Shown piece by piece: positions 11,849-23,317 of a stretch of 64,000 nucleotides of DNA (its first letter is position 1; each line of letters starts with the position of its first letter). The position numbers were made by a program, and so were the translations under genes. A model generated the notes under the pieces. The model was not told where the DNA came from and did no database searches. It saw only the letters and a list, made by a program, of their open reading frames with translations. The stretch spans positions 19,106,759-19,170,758 of the forward strand of contig OY783204.1 of NCBI GenBank assembly GCA_963678705.1. The letters are read 5' to 3'. The DNA comes from Panorpa germanica. Taxonomy: Eukaryota; Arthropoda; Insecta; Mecoptera; Panorpidae.

Positions 11849-11857
11849 TATATAAGG
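11849..11857 (+). promoter_or_regulatory. Hsp90 TATA box (TATATAAGG)
   Basis: A good TATA box about 30 bp upstream of an Inr-like TCATTT near 11880. The transcript would then include 11880-11965 as a non-coding first exon, ending at the donor AAAAG|GTTAGT. Confidence 0.75.
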
Positions 11858-11879
11858 AGCGTTGCCGGTGACGCTTCCA

Positions 11880-11965
11880 TCATTTCATTTGAAGCGATTG
11901 TATAGTGAGCAGCGGCTCGTTGTGTTTGTGAATTTTATATCTGAAGCTTATAATAAAATAAAAAG
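11880..11965 (+). other. Hsp90 non-coding first exon (5' UTR)
   Basis: From the predicted start site to the donor at 11965/11966. The following intron (11966-12230) ends in 'ctttttatag' directly before the ATG. An intron in the 5' UTR is usual for Hsp83/Hsp90 genes in insects. The exact start base is inferred from TATA spacing. Confidence 0.65.
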
Positions 11966-12230
11966 GTTAGTTTTAATATATAATTCATAACATTTTTACC
12001 GTGTTTTAATCTAAAATAATAGTTTTTAATAAATAATTTTTATTTTTTGTACAATAGTGATGAATTTTGTTTTTATTCGTTTGTTCTAGAATTTTCCATT
12101 TTTTATTTGCATTGTGTGCATTCGTATATTTTTTAGTTATTGTACAAAGCAGTGATTAATTGTAAGAAATAATTACATGTTATTTTTTTTTTTATAAAAA
12201 TCTATTTAAATTTAAATATTCTTTTTATAG

Positions 12231-15027
12231 ATGCCTGAACAAGTAATTACACCAGAAAATGAATCCAACGAGGTGGAAACCTTCGCGTTTCAGGCTGAGA
12301 TTGCTCAGCTTATGTCCCTCATCATCAACACATTCTACTCTAACAAGGAAATTTTCTTGCGTGAATTGATCTCCAACTCTTCTGATGTAAGTAATCTTTT
12401 ATTCTATTTATTTCATTAAGTTTACATTACCTATTATTCAATTCTCCTTTTGTTTCCTAATGGTTTCTTTTATCGATGCAATAGTAGTTATTTTGAATAA
12501 ATTCAATTATTTAACTAGCTGGTTAAATCTATTTATATTTTGTTCCTATAATTTAATATCATTAGTACCTAGTACTATTCCAGAACTATTTAACTGAATC
12601 AGTTAATTTGCAACAGCCGGCTTTTTACGTTTTCTAACTGTTTCAAACATAATGTGTTTTATTAGCAAGTAACGTATATTTTTTTAAATTTTTTACTTAT
12701 GATTAAATAATTCTACGTTATCCACTTTTCGGCTAATTAAATATCAGAAATCATAAAATAGACTGGATTTGTTATTTATGAATTTGCATATTTATGAAAA
12801 TTCAAATTTACATAAATTACTACCCCAAAAATAAAAAATTACTATATAAGTTTGTAGAGTTTTGTATGCTTCCTGTCATGTACTTAATAAAATACACATT
12901 ATGTTAGTACGCTAGTAGTTAGCTATGTTAGTTAGTAGTGCAATTGAACAATTCCCATTCTTTTAATGTCTTCTGTTTGAGATTGGTTATGTATTAACTT
13001 TATTATTATATTTTTAGGCTTTGGACAAAATCAGATATGAATCTCTCACAGACCCCTCTCGTTTGGAGACTGGGAAGGAATTATACATTAAAATCATTCC
13101 CAACAAGAGTGAGGGTACACTTACCATCATCGATACTGGTATCGGAATGACCAAGTCTGACCTTGTTAACAATTTGGGAACAATTGCCAAGTCTGGAACA
13201 AAGGCTTTCATGGAAGCCCTGCAGGCAGGCGCTGACATTAGTATGATCGGTCAATTCGGTGTGGGCTTCTACTCCGCCTATCTTATTGCTGATCGGGTTA
13301 CAGTCACCTCAAAGAACAATGATGACGAGCAATTCCTCTGGGAATCTTCTGCAGGGGGTTCTTTCACTGTTAAAATTGATAATAGTGAACCTCTTCACCG
13401 TGGAACAAAAATCGTTCTCCACATTAAAGAAGATCAGACTGAATTCCTAGAGGAAAACAAAATCAAGGAGATTGTTAAGAAACATTCTCAGTTTATTGGA
13501 TACCCAATTAAACTGCTCGTAGAAAAGGAACGTGAGAAGGAGCTCAGTGACGATGAGGCTGAGGATGAGAAGAAGGATGAAGCTGAAGATGATCAGAAAC
13601 CAAAGATTGAAGATGTTGGAGAGGATGAGGAGGAAGATAAAGATAAGAAAGAAAAGAAGAAGAAGACTATTAAAGAGAAGTATACTGAAGATGAAGAACT
13701 TAACAAAACTAAGCCAATCTGGACACGTAACGCTGATGATATCAGCCAAGAAGAATATGGAGAGTTCTACAAATCACTTACAAACGATTGGGAAGATCAT
13801 CTAGCTGTCAAACATTTCTCAGTTGAGGGTCAACTTGAGTTCCGTGCTCTTCTGTTCGTACCCCGTCGTATGCCATTCGATTTGTTTGAAAACAAGAAAC
13901 GTAAGAACAACATTAAGTTGTACGTACGCAGAGTATTCATTATGGATAACTGTGAAGATCTTATTCCCGAATATCTGAACTTCATGAAGGGTGTTGTTGA
14001 CAGTGAAGATCTTCCCCTCAACATTTCTCGTGAAATGTTACAACAAAACAAGATCCTTAAAGTCATTCGCAAAAATCTAGTCAAGAAATGTTTAGAACTT
14101 TTTGATGAACTCGCTGAAGATAAGGACGGATACAAGAAATTCTACGAACAATTCAGCAAGAACTTGAAACTTGGCATTCACGAAGACAGCCAAAATCGCA
14201 ATAAGCTTGCCGAACTTTTACGTTACCACACCTCGTCTTCTGGAGATGAAACTTGCTCCCTTAAGGAATACGTCAGCCGCATGAAGGAGAGTCAGAAACA
14301 CATCTACTTCATCACTGGTGAAAATAAAGAACAAGTTTCTAACTCTTCATTTGTAGAGCGCGTCAAGAAACGTGGATTTGAAGTTATTTACATGACTGAA
14401 CCTATTGACGAATACGTCATGCAACAAATGAAAGATTACGACGGCAAGACCTTGGTATCTGTAACCAAAGAAGGTTTAGAATTGCCCGAAGATGATGATG
14501 AAAAGAAAAAACGCGAAGAAGATAAAACTAAATTTGAAAATCTCTGCAAAGTCATGAAGAATATTCTGGACACCAAAGTTGAAAAGGTCGTTGTGAGCAA
14601 CCGTCTTGTTGATTCTCCATGCTGCATTGTTACATCTCAATACGGATGGACCGCTAACATGGAACGTATCATGAAGGCACAAGCACTCCGTGACTCATCC
14701 ACAATGGGATACATGGCTGCCAAGAAACACCTTGAAATCAATCCAGATCACTCTGTCATCGAAACACTTCGTCAAAAGGCTGATGCTGACTCTAAGGACA
14801 AGGCCGTCAAAGATTTAGTCATCTTACTTTTCGAGACTGCTCTACTATCCTCTGGATTTACTCTTGATGAACCACAGGTACATGCTGCTCGCATTTACCG
14901 CATGATCAAGCTTGGTCTTGGTATTGACGAAGAGGAACCCATGGTTGCTGACGAACCAGCTGGTGGCGACCTTCCACCTCTAGATGGTGAAGCAGAAGAT
15001 GCATCCCGCATGGAGGAAGTCGATTAA
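12231..15027 (+). CDS. Hsp83: Cytosolic heat shock protein 90 (Hsp83/Hsp90 alpha-beta type)
   Basis: Joined coding exons 12231-12386 and 13018-15027 (intron GTAAGT...TTTTTAG) give 721 aa, close to the ~717 aa of fly Hsp83. It is the ATP-dependent chaperone that matures kinases, receptors and other clients in the cytosol. The N-terminal GHKL ATPase domain (about 1-225) shows the catalytic Glu45 in FLRELISN, Asn49, Asp91 in DTGIGM, and [12 protein letters not shown] highly charged E/D/K linker lies at about 228-270. The middle domain carries the catalytic-loop [11 protein letters not shown]. The C-terminal dimerisation domain ends in MEEVD, the docking site for TPR co-chaperones and a marker of the cytosolic form. 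The ATG directly follows the 5'-UTR intron acceptor. Upstream heat shock elements indicate HSF control. The gene appears intact. Confidence 0.98.
12387..13017 (+). other. Hsp90 coding-region intron
   Basis: 631 bp, phase 0, between codons for Asp52 and Ala53 ([12 protein letters not shown]). The donor is GTAAGT and the acceptor TTTTTAG. No nested gene or repeat is seen inside. Confidence 0.95.
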
Positions 15028-15353
15028 ATATCTTAATAAGTCATAGGTTATCAAATCATTTTATTATCACGTTTTAAGTGATTCATTTAAACTTTCATTT
15101 ATTCGATATAACCAAAAATTCATATTTTTCATCAATCATTCCTAGTTCGTGCGTCTATTCGCTGATTTTTTATTTTATCATTTTTAAGTTCGTGGCATAA
15201 TGAAATACGTGATTTAATATAAGAAATATATTTATCTGATTAACCTGATCATACAATAAGTTTATAAAAATTATATGTAATTTTGCAAATATAATGTTTT
15301 TTAACAATTAACATTGATTACAAAGCATATTGTATTCAGTTTAATTAATGTTA

Positions 15354-15359
15354 AATAAA
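15354..15359 (+). terminator. Hsp90 poly(A) signal AATAAA
   Basis: The first canonical hexamer after the stop codon, giving a 3' UTR of about 350 bases. Confidence 0.7.
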
Positions 15360-15637
15360 ATTTAAGTAAAAATAAGTATTTGTTTTTCTTTTTACTCTTC
15401 CTTAATTTAAGTTAAATACAACAGTAATTTTAATTCATTTAAGGGCATTTTCGCAATCAAATTTGAAATTTTAGTAAATAGTAATTCTGTGATTTAAAAT
15501 ATATATTAAAATGATCGTTAAAAAAGTACTTTTTGAATCCTTTTCCAGTATCTTAATTATTTCGGTTATTGTAACATTAATTTAATTAATTTTAAGTAAC
15601 TTATCTATATTTTTTTTAAGAATATAAATTACATTAC

Positions 15638-16276
15638 AATGGGCTTGTGTCCTCATTTTTTAGTGGTCGATTTTTCAATTGTTGATTGAAAGTGATGTTA
15701 ATAAATGTATATTGGCGTGCCTATTTTATTAAATATCTAAATATTGACGGAGATATAGCAATTAAAAGTTTGAATTGTAGTTTTAGCGCTAGAAATGGTC
15801 GGCCTTATTTGTATGACGTGAAATGCATTTTAACGTCAGTTATTTGTTGAGTAGGTCAGTGCTGTGGTAATGTTTTGCAGCTGTTGGTAGTCAAATAATC
15901 AAGTCAAATCAACGAATAATAAGTTTTTATTTTATTTAACCCTGTTACGGCAGACATAATATTAAAATTTGATTGTTCCTTGAAATAGGTGTAAATAATA
16001 TTTGATATTTTGATGTATAAATATATATAGCAGAGATTTATGAGCTGTACGGTTGGTAACCTTACACAAGGATTGTGATGTCACATGCACTTGGAATGTG
16101 TACAACATTGAATCCCTTTAATAATTAAAGAGACAAAATGACTTTTTTAATTGTTAATATCTCTTAACATATAAGGAGTTATTAAAAAATAATTGAACAT
16201 TTGAGGTTCTAGTAACCCACTTTATCAATATATAGTACACTTTTATAGAAATTAAGACATAGGACACAAGCCCATT
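15638..16276 (+). mobile_element. AATGGGC-family MITE, copy 5
   Basis: Ends AATGGGCTTGTGTCCTC and AGGACACAAGCCCATT form a perfect inverted repeat. This is the best-preserved copy at 639 bp and a good reference for the family. It sits between the convergent Hsp90 and AAGAB genes, about 280 bp past the Hsp90 poly(A) signal. No open frame is present. Confidence 0.9.
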
Positions 16277-17243
16277 CTTATCTATAATAAAAAAAATTTA
16301 ATTTCACTGTTATTTAATACATTTCTAAATTATTATGAATATCTTATTCATATAATTGCATTCTAATAAATTTAAATATATATATATATATAGAATTAAT
16401 TGAGATGCACTCAATTAAAATTTTCATATTCTAATAAGTGTAAAGAGTTGATTTGTAGTGCTTCTGTTGAAGGAAACAACAAAAAATATAGGTTTGTAAC
16501 TTATTTATTTAAAATTAGTTTTTTGTGTTCTCATTTTGTAAAATTTTCATATCGTTATAATTCATCGCTTGGGGCCCTATGGATAGATTCCATATAAAAT
16601 ACTATCCAGAATTATGTCAACTTTCAAGTTATGATTTTTCACAGTGGAAATCTCAGGTTTCATTCTATTTGGCGTAAAATCGTTAGATTCCTTTATATCT
16701 ATAGTATAAATTTATTAGATTGATGCCCTGTACGTACTATAAAATAATTCTTCACTAACTCTTGCTCTAGCATTATTTGTTATCAAATAAATGTAATTAT
16801 TAAATGTGTCTAGTAAAGAAATATGCCATTATTTTACACAACAATATTTCAGATTCAGTCACTCAGTGTTTTGAATAATGCAGAGATTGTAACATAATTA
16901 CAAATTTATTTAAATAAACATCTTAATAATTAATTCAATAGTAATTTTTTAACCCCTGTTTGATGTGAAAGAAACAAAATTGTTATTTAAACTAAAGCTA
17001 TTATATTTAAAATAACAATACATTGAAAAAAAATCTTTGACTACTATTTTATAGTTATATCCATATTCTTATTATGGATTCTCCAACAAGGTTGGTTGAA
17101 TAATTACAAAGTATATACAATTCATAGTCTTAATCAAACCTTTATTTTATCATTTATTATTATAAATATGTCTTTTATGTTTATATGTATTGTTTTTTAT
17201 TCATAAATTGAATAGGTTATTAGATATTGAATTTACATGATAT
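16277..17243. other. AT-rich spacer and presumed AAGAB 3' UTR
   Basis: Contains a short AT dinucleotide run at 16378-16391. The part nearest 17243 should be the 3' UTR of the minus-strand gene. Nothing else is recognised. Confidence 0.4.
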
Positions 17244-18839
17244 TTACAAATCTTCTAAACCAGAAATTTCGTCTTCGTCGCCACCGATGGCCCGCCAAAA
17301 AGCGGCAACAACTTGTTCAGCACCAGCACGACGTTCATTAACTGAAAGGGATTGTACACTTTCTTTGATTGTATTTAATTGTGCTAGTAACTCTGTGAAG
17401 TCATCTGTACCCTCCTCGTTCAAAATATTATCTGAAAATATACGTATACGATAATGCAAAAGTAAGTAAGCAAGATTATTTAAAAATTAGACTATTATAA
17501 ATATTACCAAATAATTTTTCAATTTGTTCGTTATTGGCTAGAGCATTCCCGGTTGTGTTAGGTTTATCTAAAAAGTGAAAAATAAATAGTTAATGTACAT
17601 AATAGCTTAAAAAATTTAGTTATATTTTTTGTCATTTTAATAAATAAATTTGAAAAAATGGTGACAATAATTCTGTACAATATTAGAATAATTTCAACAG
17701 CCTTTATTTAAAATACAAAATATACATATCAAAATTTAAAATAAATATTAAATAAGGTTTCTAATCTAAGGAGGAGGAGGAAGAGGATGGTGGACAATCA
17801 TTTTTTCTTCTTGAGCGAGGGCACTTTTCAGGAGGTACTAAAATAGGCCCTGAAATGGTATGAACTATTATAGAAGACGACAAGAATATATTAAAGATTA
17901 ATTTTACTTTTATTAAATACTTTAGATCTTAGAAATGCTGCTGATAATGAAATTTCTACAATACATATTTTTTGTGTATGAGTTTATATATCTAAGTTGT
18001 ATGTTTAAGAAGTAAAACATTCTACAACAATTTATAAACTACTCTTATTATGTTTACCTTTGATATTCATGTTCATCCACGTATGTGCCTCCAATGCTTC
18101 AATTACTCGAGCTATTCCTTTCTTTTCTTTAATAATACACTCTTCCTGGTCATCAGCTTCATACTGAAGTTCAATCAGTTCAAATTTGTTTGTTGTGCAC
18201 CATTTCAAAATAGCGTTTCTTGAAAGACCATTCACCATCTTAGCATTTTCTTTTGGTAATTTGTCACACACAAGAAGCAAGACCTCTGGGTTACACACAT
18301 GTAATTTTTTTATCATGTTTTCAATAGGGTCCAGACATCCCAGCTAAAAGAGAACAAAAATGAATATGTTTTACCATGGTGTAGTTCATAATAAGTATAT
18401 ACTTTCTTTGTATTACTTGTGTATTATCAAAATAAAAAATCATAGCTTCCACACGATTTGAAATTTCTTCCGGCACCTTCTCCAGAGTGTCCTTTAAAGG
18501 CAAGAGAACAGTATTAGCAGTATAGTATTTTGTATCAATTTTCCATGAATACCCTTGGAAATCTTCATTTTTTGGTATAACAGGTTTACTTCCTGGAAGT
18601 TCTTCAACGCCACCCAAAATTTCTGCAATTGTATAACATATGACAAAAACAATTGTAGCGTATTTATATACAACATAAAGGTTTTAAATTTGATATGAAA
18701 TAGAATAAATATGAGCAAAATTGCATAGATATTAATATTTGTATATTTTATAGGTTAGGGAATTGCTTTACTTACGTTTTATTATATCATCGCTACTTTT
18801 ATTTTCTGTTCCAATGATTGTAACAATTGGACAACTCAT
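17244..18839 (-). CDS. AAGAB: Alpha- and gamma-adaptin-binding protein p34 homologue
   Basis: Five exons on the minus strand: 18776-18839, 18417-18622, 18058-18343, 17508-17567 and 17244-17431. All junctions are GT/AG and the phases agree (total 804 nt, 267 aa). The human protein is about 315 aa; it is a chaperone that stabilises AP-1 and AP-2 adaptor subunits during assembly. The N-terminal half is a Rab/GTPase-like fold: start MSCPIVTIIGTE, then YSWKIDTKYYTA, then AMIFYFDNTQ, and VLLLVCDKLP. It lacks clear P-loop and switch motifs, as expected of this pseudo-GTPase family. The C-terminus has the family's helical signature, ending AEQVVAAFWRAIGGDEDEI. The start ATG is the first in frame, followed after 21 codons by a strong donor. 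The acidic middle is shorter than in vertebrates. Confidence 0.9.
17703..17708 (-). terminator. Poly(A) signal for the short AAGAB form
   Basis: AATAAA on the minus strand inside the intron, correctly placed after the alternative stop codon. Confidence 0.45.
17761..17849 (-). CDS. AAGAB: Predicted alternative last exon of the AAGAB homologue
   Basis: This lies in the intron between the third and fourth coding exons. It has a strong acceptor ('accatttcag'), and spliced to the donor at 18058 it continues the frame with matching phase. It encodes about 28 residues (PILVPPEKCPRSRRKNDCPP, then a serine run and Leu-Asp) before TAG at 17761-17763. An AATAAA follows at 17708-17703, about 55 bases on. 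The product would be about 214 aa: the pseudo-GTPase domain without the C-terminal AFWRAIGGD region. It could also be a poison exon or an unused sequence. Confidence 0.5.
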
Positions 18840-19029
18840 GTTTAATATATAATAAGTATGGTAAAATATTTACCAAATATAATTTCTATCGTAAGTTAAT
18901 TTAGAATCTAGTAAATTGTATAAACATTTAGTGATTTGTACATACTTGGAAGTAATGAACTGTCAAATTTTATTAGAACATGAACTATGCCGGTAAAATA
19001 AATACAACATGAAGCATAATGTGCTAGGA

Positions 19030-19101
19030 GCCTCCATAGCTCAGGGGTTAGAGCACTGGTCTTGTAAACCAGGGGTCGTGAGTTCAATTCTCACTGGGGG
19101 C
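19030..19101 (+). tRNA. tRNA-Thr (anticodon TGT)
   Basis: A complete 72-nt cloverleaf: acceptor GCCTCCA/TGGGGGC, D arm GCTC...GAGC, anticodon stem CTGGT/ACCAG with loop CTTGTAA (anticodon at 19063-19065), and T arm GTGAG-TTCAATT-CTCAC. The A and B boxes are intact. No CCA is encoded and there is no intron. A Pol III stop TTTT follows at 19110-19113. It should decode ACA and wobble codons for threonine. Confidence 0.95.
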
Positions 19102-19113
19102 ATTGTAACTTTT

Positions 19114-20829
19114 GATATCTAAATTTTTGAATAGTAATCAGTTCATTTTATCAAATTTTTAGTACATATTTGAAAATGAATTTTTTTCAATCTTAGTCAA
19201 GAACATTAAACTCACTCTTTTATTTTGCAGTTATAGGTGAATACACTAACGTTAGAACTTATTTTTAACAAATATTTATAGAATTATTATTTATATGCTA
19301 CATTTAATTGTAGGTAAACAACAGAAGAATAAGTAATCCACAAAAATATCTGAGGTCGAAGGTCATATTTTTGAAAATTTCAAATTTTTAATATAATAAT
19401 GATTTTATGGACCGGATTGTTGAAGAATATAGAAAAAGGTAATGTCTAATACTTATTGCTCTAATATACATTGCACGAAACATATTACATATTTAATTAC
19501 ATAAGGTATTTTAATTTAAAAATAGTATTATCAAATATTATTTTAAATAATCTGGGTAACCCAGCATAGCCAGGGTTAATATAACATAAACCCAGACAGT
19601 GGCTCCATGTGGAATTTAATAAAAGCATGTTGTAAATAGTTCTCTATTAAAATTGCAGAGGACTCTGGTTACAATTTTTGTTAGTTTAATAATGTGAATA
19701 TAATTTTGACATTTATCGTAATTTGTTTAATAAGTTGTACTTTTATATAAAAATGTGTTTGCAGTGATAAAATTAATAAAATATAATGTTTAGTTATTAT
19801 TTATATTGGAGGAACCTGTTTATTTCTAATATAGGTAAGTCCTCTTTTAAATTTAGATAGTTTTTTTTGAGGTTAGAGTTTCTCATTTTAAAACATTTTC
19901 TTTGTATAAGTTATTTGTTATAAATACAATTATGTAACACACATTTTTGACAATGGATTTTTCCACCATCTGATCGTGAAATGTACACGCAAGTCCATTT
20001 ATCATCATCATTATTTTTATTCTGCACTATTGTACTGTAAAATTCTACAATTTCCAAGTGGGTTTTTTTTACTTAATCTAAATCAATTATATATAATGCA
20101 AATTGTATAATCTCTCACTAATAACATTTATGCAAAATCTCAAGTTCTATTCTATCAAAAATACATTTAAGGCATCTCCGGCAGACTTCGAGACAACAAT
20201 TTGCTATACTACACACCTGCCGAGTGCTTGTGTTTAATTATATATATATATAATAATAATATTTGGTATTTGAATAATTACAAATAACAATAAATGAAGA
20301 GTGTAATGATTTACCATCGATATTAAGAAAACTGGTAGTGTTTTACATTTTTAATTCTTTCAGTCAAAATTACAATATTTCTTCGCAGGCTGATTTCCTG
20401 AATTGAATACTTCCAGATCTTCAATTTTGTTTATATTCAACTACCGAAAATTTTGTTTCAAAGATAACAATTGATAAATACCTATGTTTTATAAAATTAT
20501 TATAAAATATATTCAAAGTATTCTCTTATACTGATGCTTTAAAAGTATTGAAAATTCATGACGATATGATAACATTATAATAATAACGAATTCCTTTAGC
20601 GTTCTAAAAAAATTCCAATGATTACAAATCAAAGAATGATAATGTAACAAGCAAAATTAAGGAGCTTTGTTTCAATTGAATTTCCAAACATTGTGTAGTC
20701 AGATAAAAAGAAATTGCAAACAAATTTGCGAAGCTATCTGGAAAGAGAAATGAATTTGGAAGTATCTGCATATTAAATTTTTAGTATAATTAACAAATTG
20801 AATTTTAATTTGAGAAAAAAAAGTCAGAA
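19114..20829. other. AT-rich spacer without recognised feature
   Basis: About 1.7 kb with no supported coding frame; a short TA repeat near 20240. No repeat shared with other parts is identified. Confidence 0.4.
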
Positions 20830-21060
20830 AGGACTATTATGCACTTGCAAAATTATATAAATGAACTATAATCAGAATCAAATTGCATTGCAAAATTCTA
20901 GCTCACCTGTATAAAATTAATCTTAAATCAGACCTTAAGACCTAAAGAATTGGGAACTTAAGATTATATTATATTTGAATGCGTAAATTATAGTTTGATT
21001 TTCCTTTCCTATTAATACTAAATTTTTGTTAAGTGATTCTAAATTAATTTTTATCTTTTA
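20830..21060 (+). pseudogene. LINE C-terminal tail fragment (family of 60.2 kb)
   Basis: 'cattgcaaaattctagctca' onward translates as HCKILAHLYKINLKSD, matching HCKTPAHLYKINIKSDD in the better-preserved copy at 60151-60660. The homology continues through the 'tactaaatttttgttaagtg' block. The zinc-knuckle-like Cys residues are lost, so it is a decayed 3' fragment. Confidence 0.6.
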
Positions 21061-22260
21061 GTTACTGTAAATTATAATGTAGTACATATCAGTCCTTAAT
21101 CTAAATATCTTAGTTTTACTTTTATATGTGTTGTGCTAAAATGTTGCAAGCCTTTTAATCCAGGGGTGGGGGCCGCATTGGAATTAATACTACATTTGTT
21201 CTGGCTAGAAATCAGTTTGAATTTTATAAATTAGCACTGGACAAAAATTGATTTGGTTTATTGAAATTGAATTAGATAGAATGGAAACTGAGGAGACTTA
21301 GATGTTATAAAAATTCAACAATAAAAATATGGTTTATCTGCTTACGTTGGATGTTTTTTTCTTTTAAATTTACAAAATATAAAAATATATATTATCAACA
21401 TCCGTCTTTTGATTGGAAATAATTTGTAAAAACACCTTGTAAAAGCTTTTATTTAATTCACTTATTATGTTCCCTTGTCACTATAGTCAATATTTTGCAA
21501 TCGATGTTTAAACTATTTTCTTTTAAGGTATCGAGCTCAAATTTGACATACACTGTAAATAAAATTGTTAGAAAAAATGATTTAGATTGCTCTTTCTTAT
21601 GGTAAAGGCTACACTGCGAAAAAGAATAGCGCGGAAATAATAGTAATAAATGTATAAATAATATTTTCGGTGGGACTTTTAAATCAGCAGATTGTATGTA
21701 CTTTTATATGATTCAATGCATTACATTATTACGAATTTTTTTAATCTAAGAAATAGACATAAAGGCATTTTTTAACCAATTTTATAAGAAGATTCTGTTA
21801 ACGTTTTTTAAATAATTATAAATTTAATCTAAAATTATTTAACAATAAAAAATAAATTTGTGCTTTGAAATATGTAAAAGTCAATTTCTTTTAGATTAAG
21901 GTAGTTCAATAGTACCACCACATTTCTACAGAATTTGTAAAAGCGTTATTTGTCGTTTTTAATAATATACAAAATTTATTAAGCGTCAATTTTCTAATAG
22001 TCTGAGGTTTATTATTAAACTTGCTTGATTCTTTTCTTTCTCAGTTTTAATTTTTGTTTTAGACAAACAAAGCTGTATCTTAACAAAGTTAAATGTCTCT
22101 GTTATATTTTGATTTAACGTTAGTTAACTGTGGTTGGTCTTCGACAAAAGTACAATTAAAAACTCCATGTTTTAGGTTTATATTATAACTTTAGTTTAAA
22201 CGATTATTGAAAAAAATGACTATTGGCATTAAGACAATTTAAGATTCCTTAACTTATAAT
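21061..22260. other. AT-rich spacer without recognised feature
   Basis: No gene, RNA or repeat can be supported here. Confidence 0.4.
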
Positions 22261-23317
22261 CCGGACAATTTAAACATAAAAATAGTGGTCAAATAACAAA
22301 AATTCCCGGAGAACCAAATATTGGTGGACAGCTGAGGTTTACCATTACAAAAAAAGTTTTAAAAATCTCCATCGATTCTATGTGTGCTTCAAAAGTTATT
22401 CGGGGTCAAAGGTCAAAATTTGAGGTTTTTTGGATTTTTCTCGAAAACGGTAAGTTTTATCAAAAAAAAACCTCAAACCAACGTTGTAGATCTTAAAATT
22501 CTGTAGAAAAATGGTCCTTATGATTTTTTTCCTAAGAGTTACCATTCCTGAGATATCGCATTATACATGATATGCATACATTTCCACGCCACCTGTGAGG
22601 TAGTGTACTCGGCGGGTTTTTTTCCCGCCTCCACTAACTGTCATGACAATTTTAGGATAATTTAAGGAAACAATACCCGTCAAGTTCTAGATATTACCTT
22701 ATTATTGATATTGATTATTGATATTGATTATTGATATTGCTATTGATTATTGGGTTAACTATTGTTTTGATTTCTTTAGATATTTTAATCAGATTCATAC
22801 TCTTAAAAGTCTACTTCAACAGTCATGTCTTCTTCGATTTCTTCTTCTTCCTCTTCCTCTTACTGGATGTTCATAAATTGTTCAAATGTGGCTGAGCCAT
22901 TAGTCACTTGATTAAAATCACAGGAATCTTCCTCTATTGTACTCAACTGGACATTTGAGCAAGACTGACCTTGGCAATTGGTACACGCTGGAGAACACAG
23001 CAACCCGACTTTTTTACAGCCACATTTGGCACTACTCTCAGGAATGGTAACTCTTAGGAAAAAATCATAAGGACTATTTTTGTAGAGAATTTTAAGATGT
23101 ACAACTTTGCTTTAAGGTTTTTTTTTGATAAAACTTACCGTTTTCGAGAAAAATCCAAAAAACCTCAAATTTTGACCTTTGACCCCGAATAACTTTTGAA
23201 GCACACATAGAATCGATGGGGATTTTTAAAACTTTATTTGTTATGGTAAACCACAGCTCTCCACCAATATTTGGTTCTCCGACAATTTTTGTTATTTTAA
23301 ATGTTTATATTGACCGG
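22261..23317. mobile_element. 1.06-kb element with ~290-bp inverted arms
   Basis: The left arm (22261-22553) and right arm (23036-23317) are diverged reverse complements along their whole length. The outermost bases are CCGGACAATTTAAACAT at the left and the complement of ATGTTTATATTGACCGG at the right. The inner ends are CCTAAGAGTTACCATTCC and its complement. The 480-bp core carries a simple 'ttattgatattga' tandem run (about 22700-22740) and a minus-strand coding remnant. Such long arms fit a foldback-type DNA transposon. No clear target duplication is seen and the superfamily is unknown. Confidence 0.8.
22803..23040 (-). pseudogene. Cys-rich (CXC-like) coding remnant inside the long-arm element
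   Basis: The minus strand reads KCGCKKVGLLCSPACTNCQG and continues with C, giving the spacing C-x-C-x6-C-x3-C-x2-C-x4-C, then an acidic tail. One in-frame TAA (22860-22862) separates the first ~60 residues from a run of glutamates and TVEVDF before TAA at 22803-22805. The metal-binding spacing is preserved, so this is likely the C-terminal end of a once-functional transposon protein. The family assignment is inference. Confidence 0.5.

Noticed and set aside
13447-14682. Several 60-100 codon frames antisense or shifted within Hsp90
   Set aside because: Shadows of the Hsp90 coding frame, produced by its codon pattern and charged linker.
18494-18718. 74-codon minus frame overlapping the second AAGAB exon
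   Set aside because: It is in another frame than the spliced gene, whose phases agree across all five exons.
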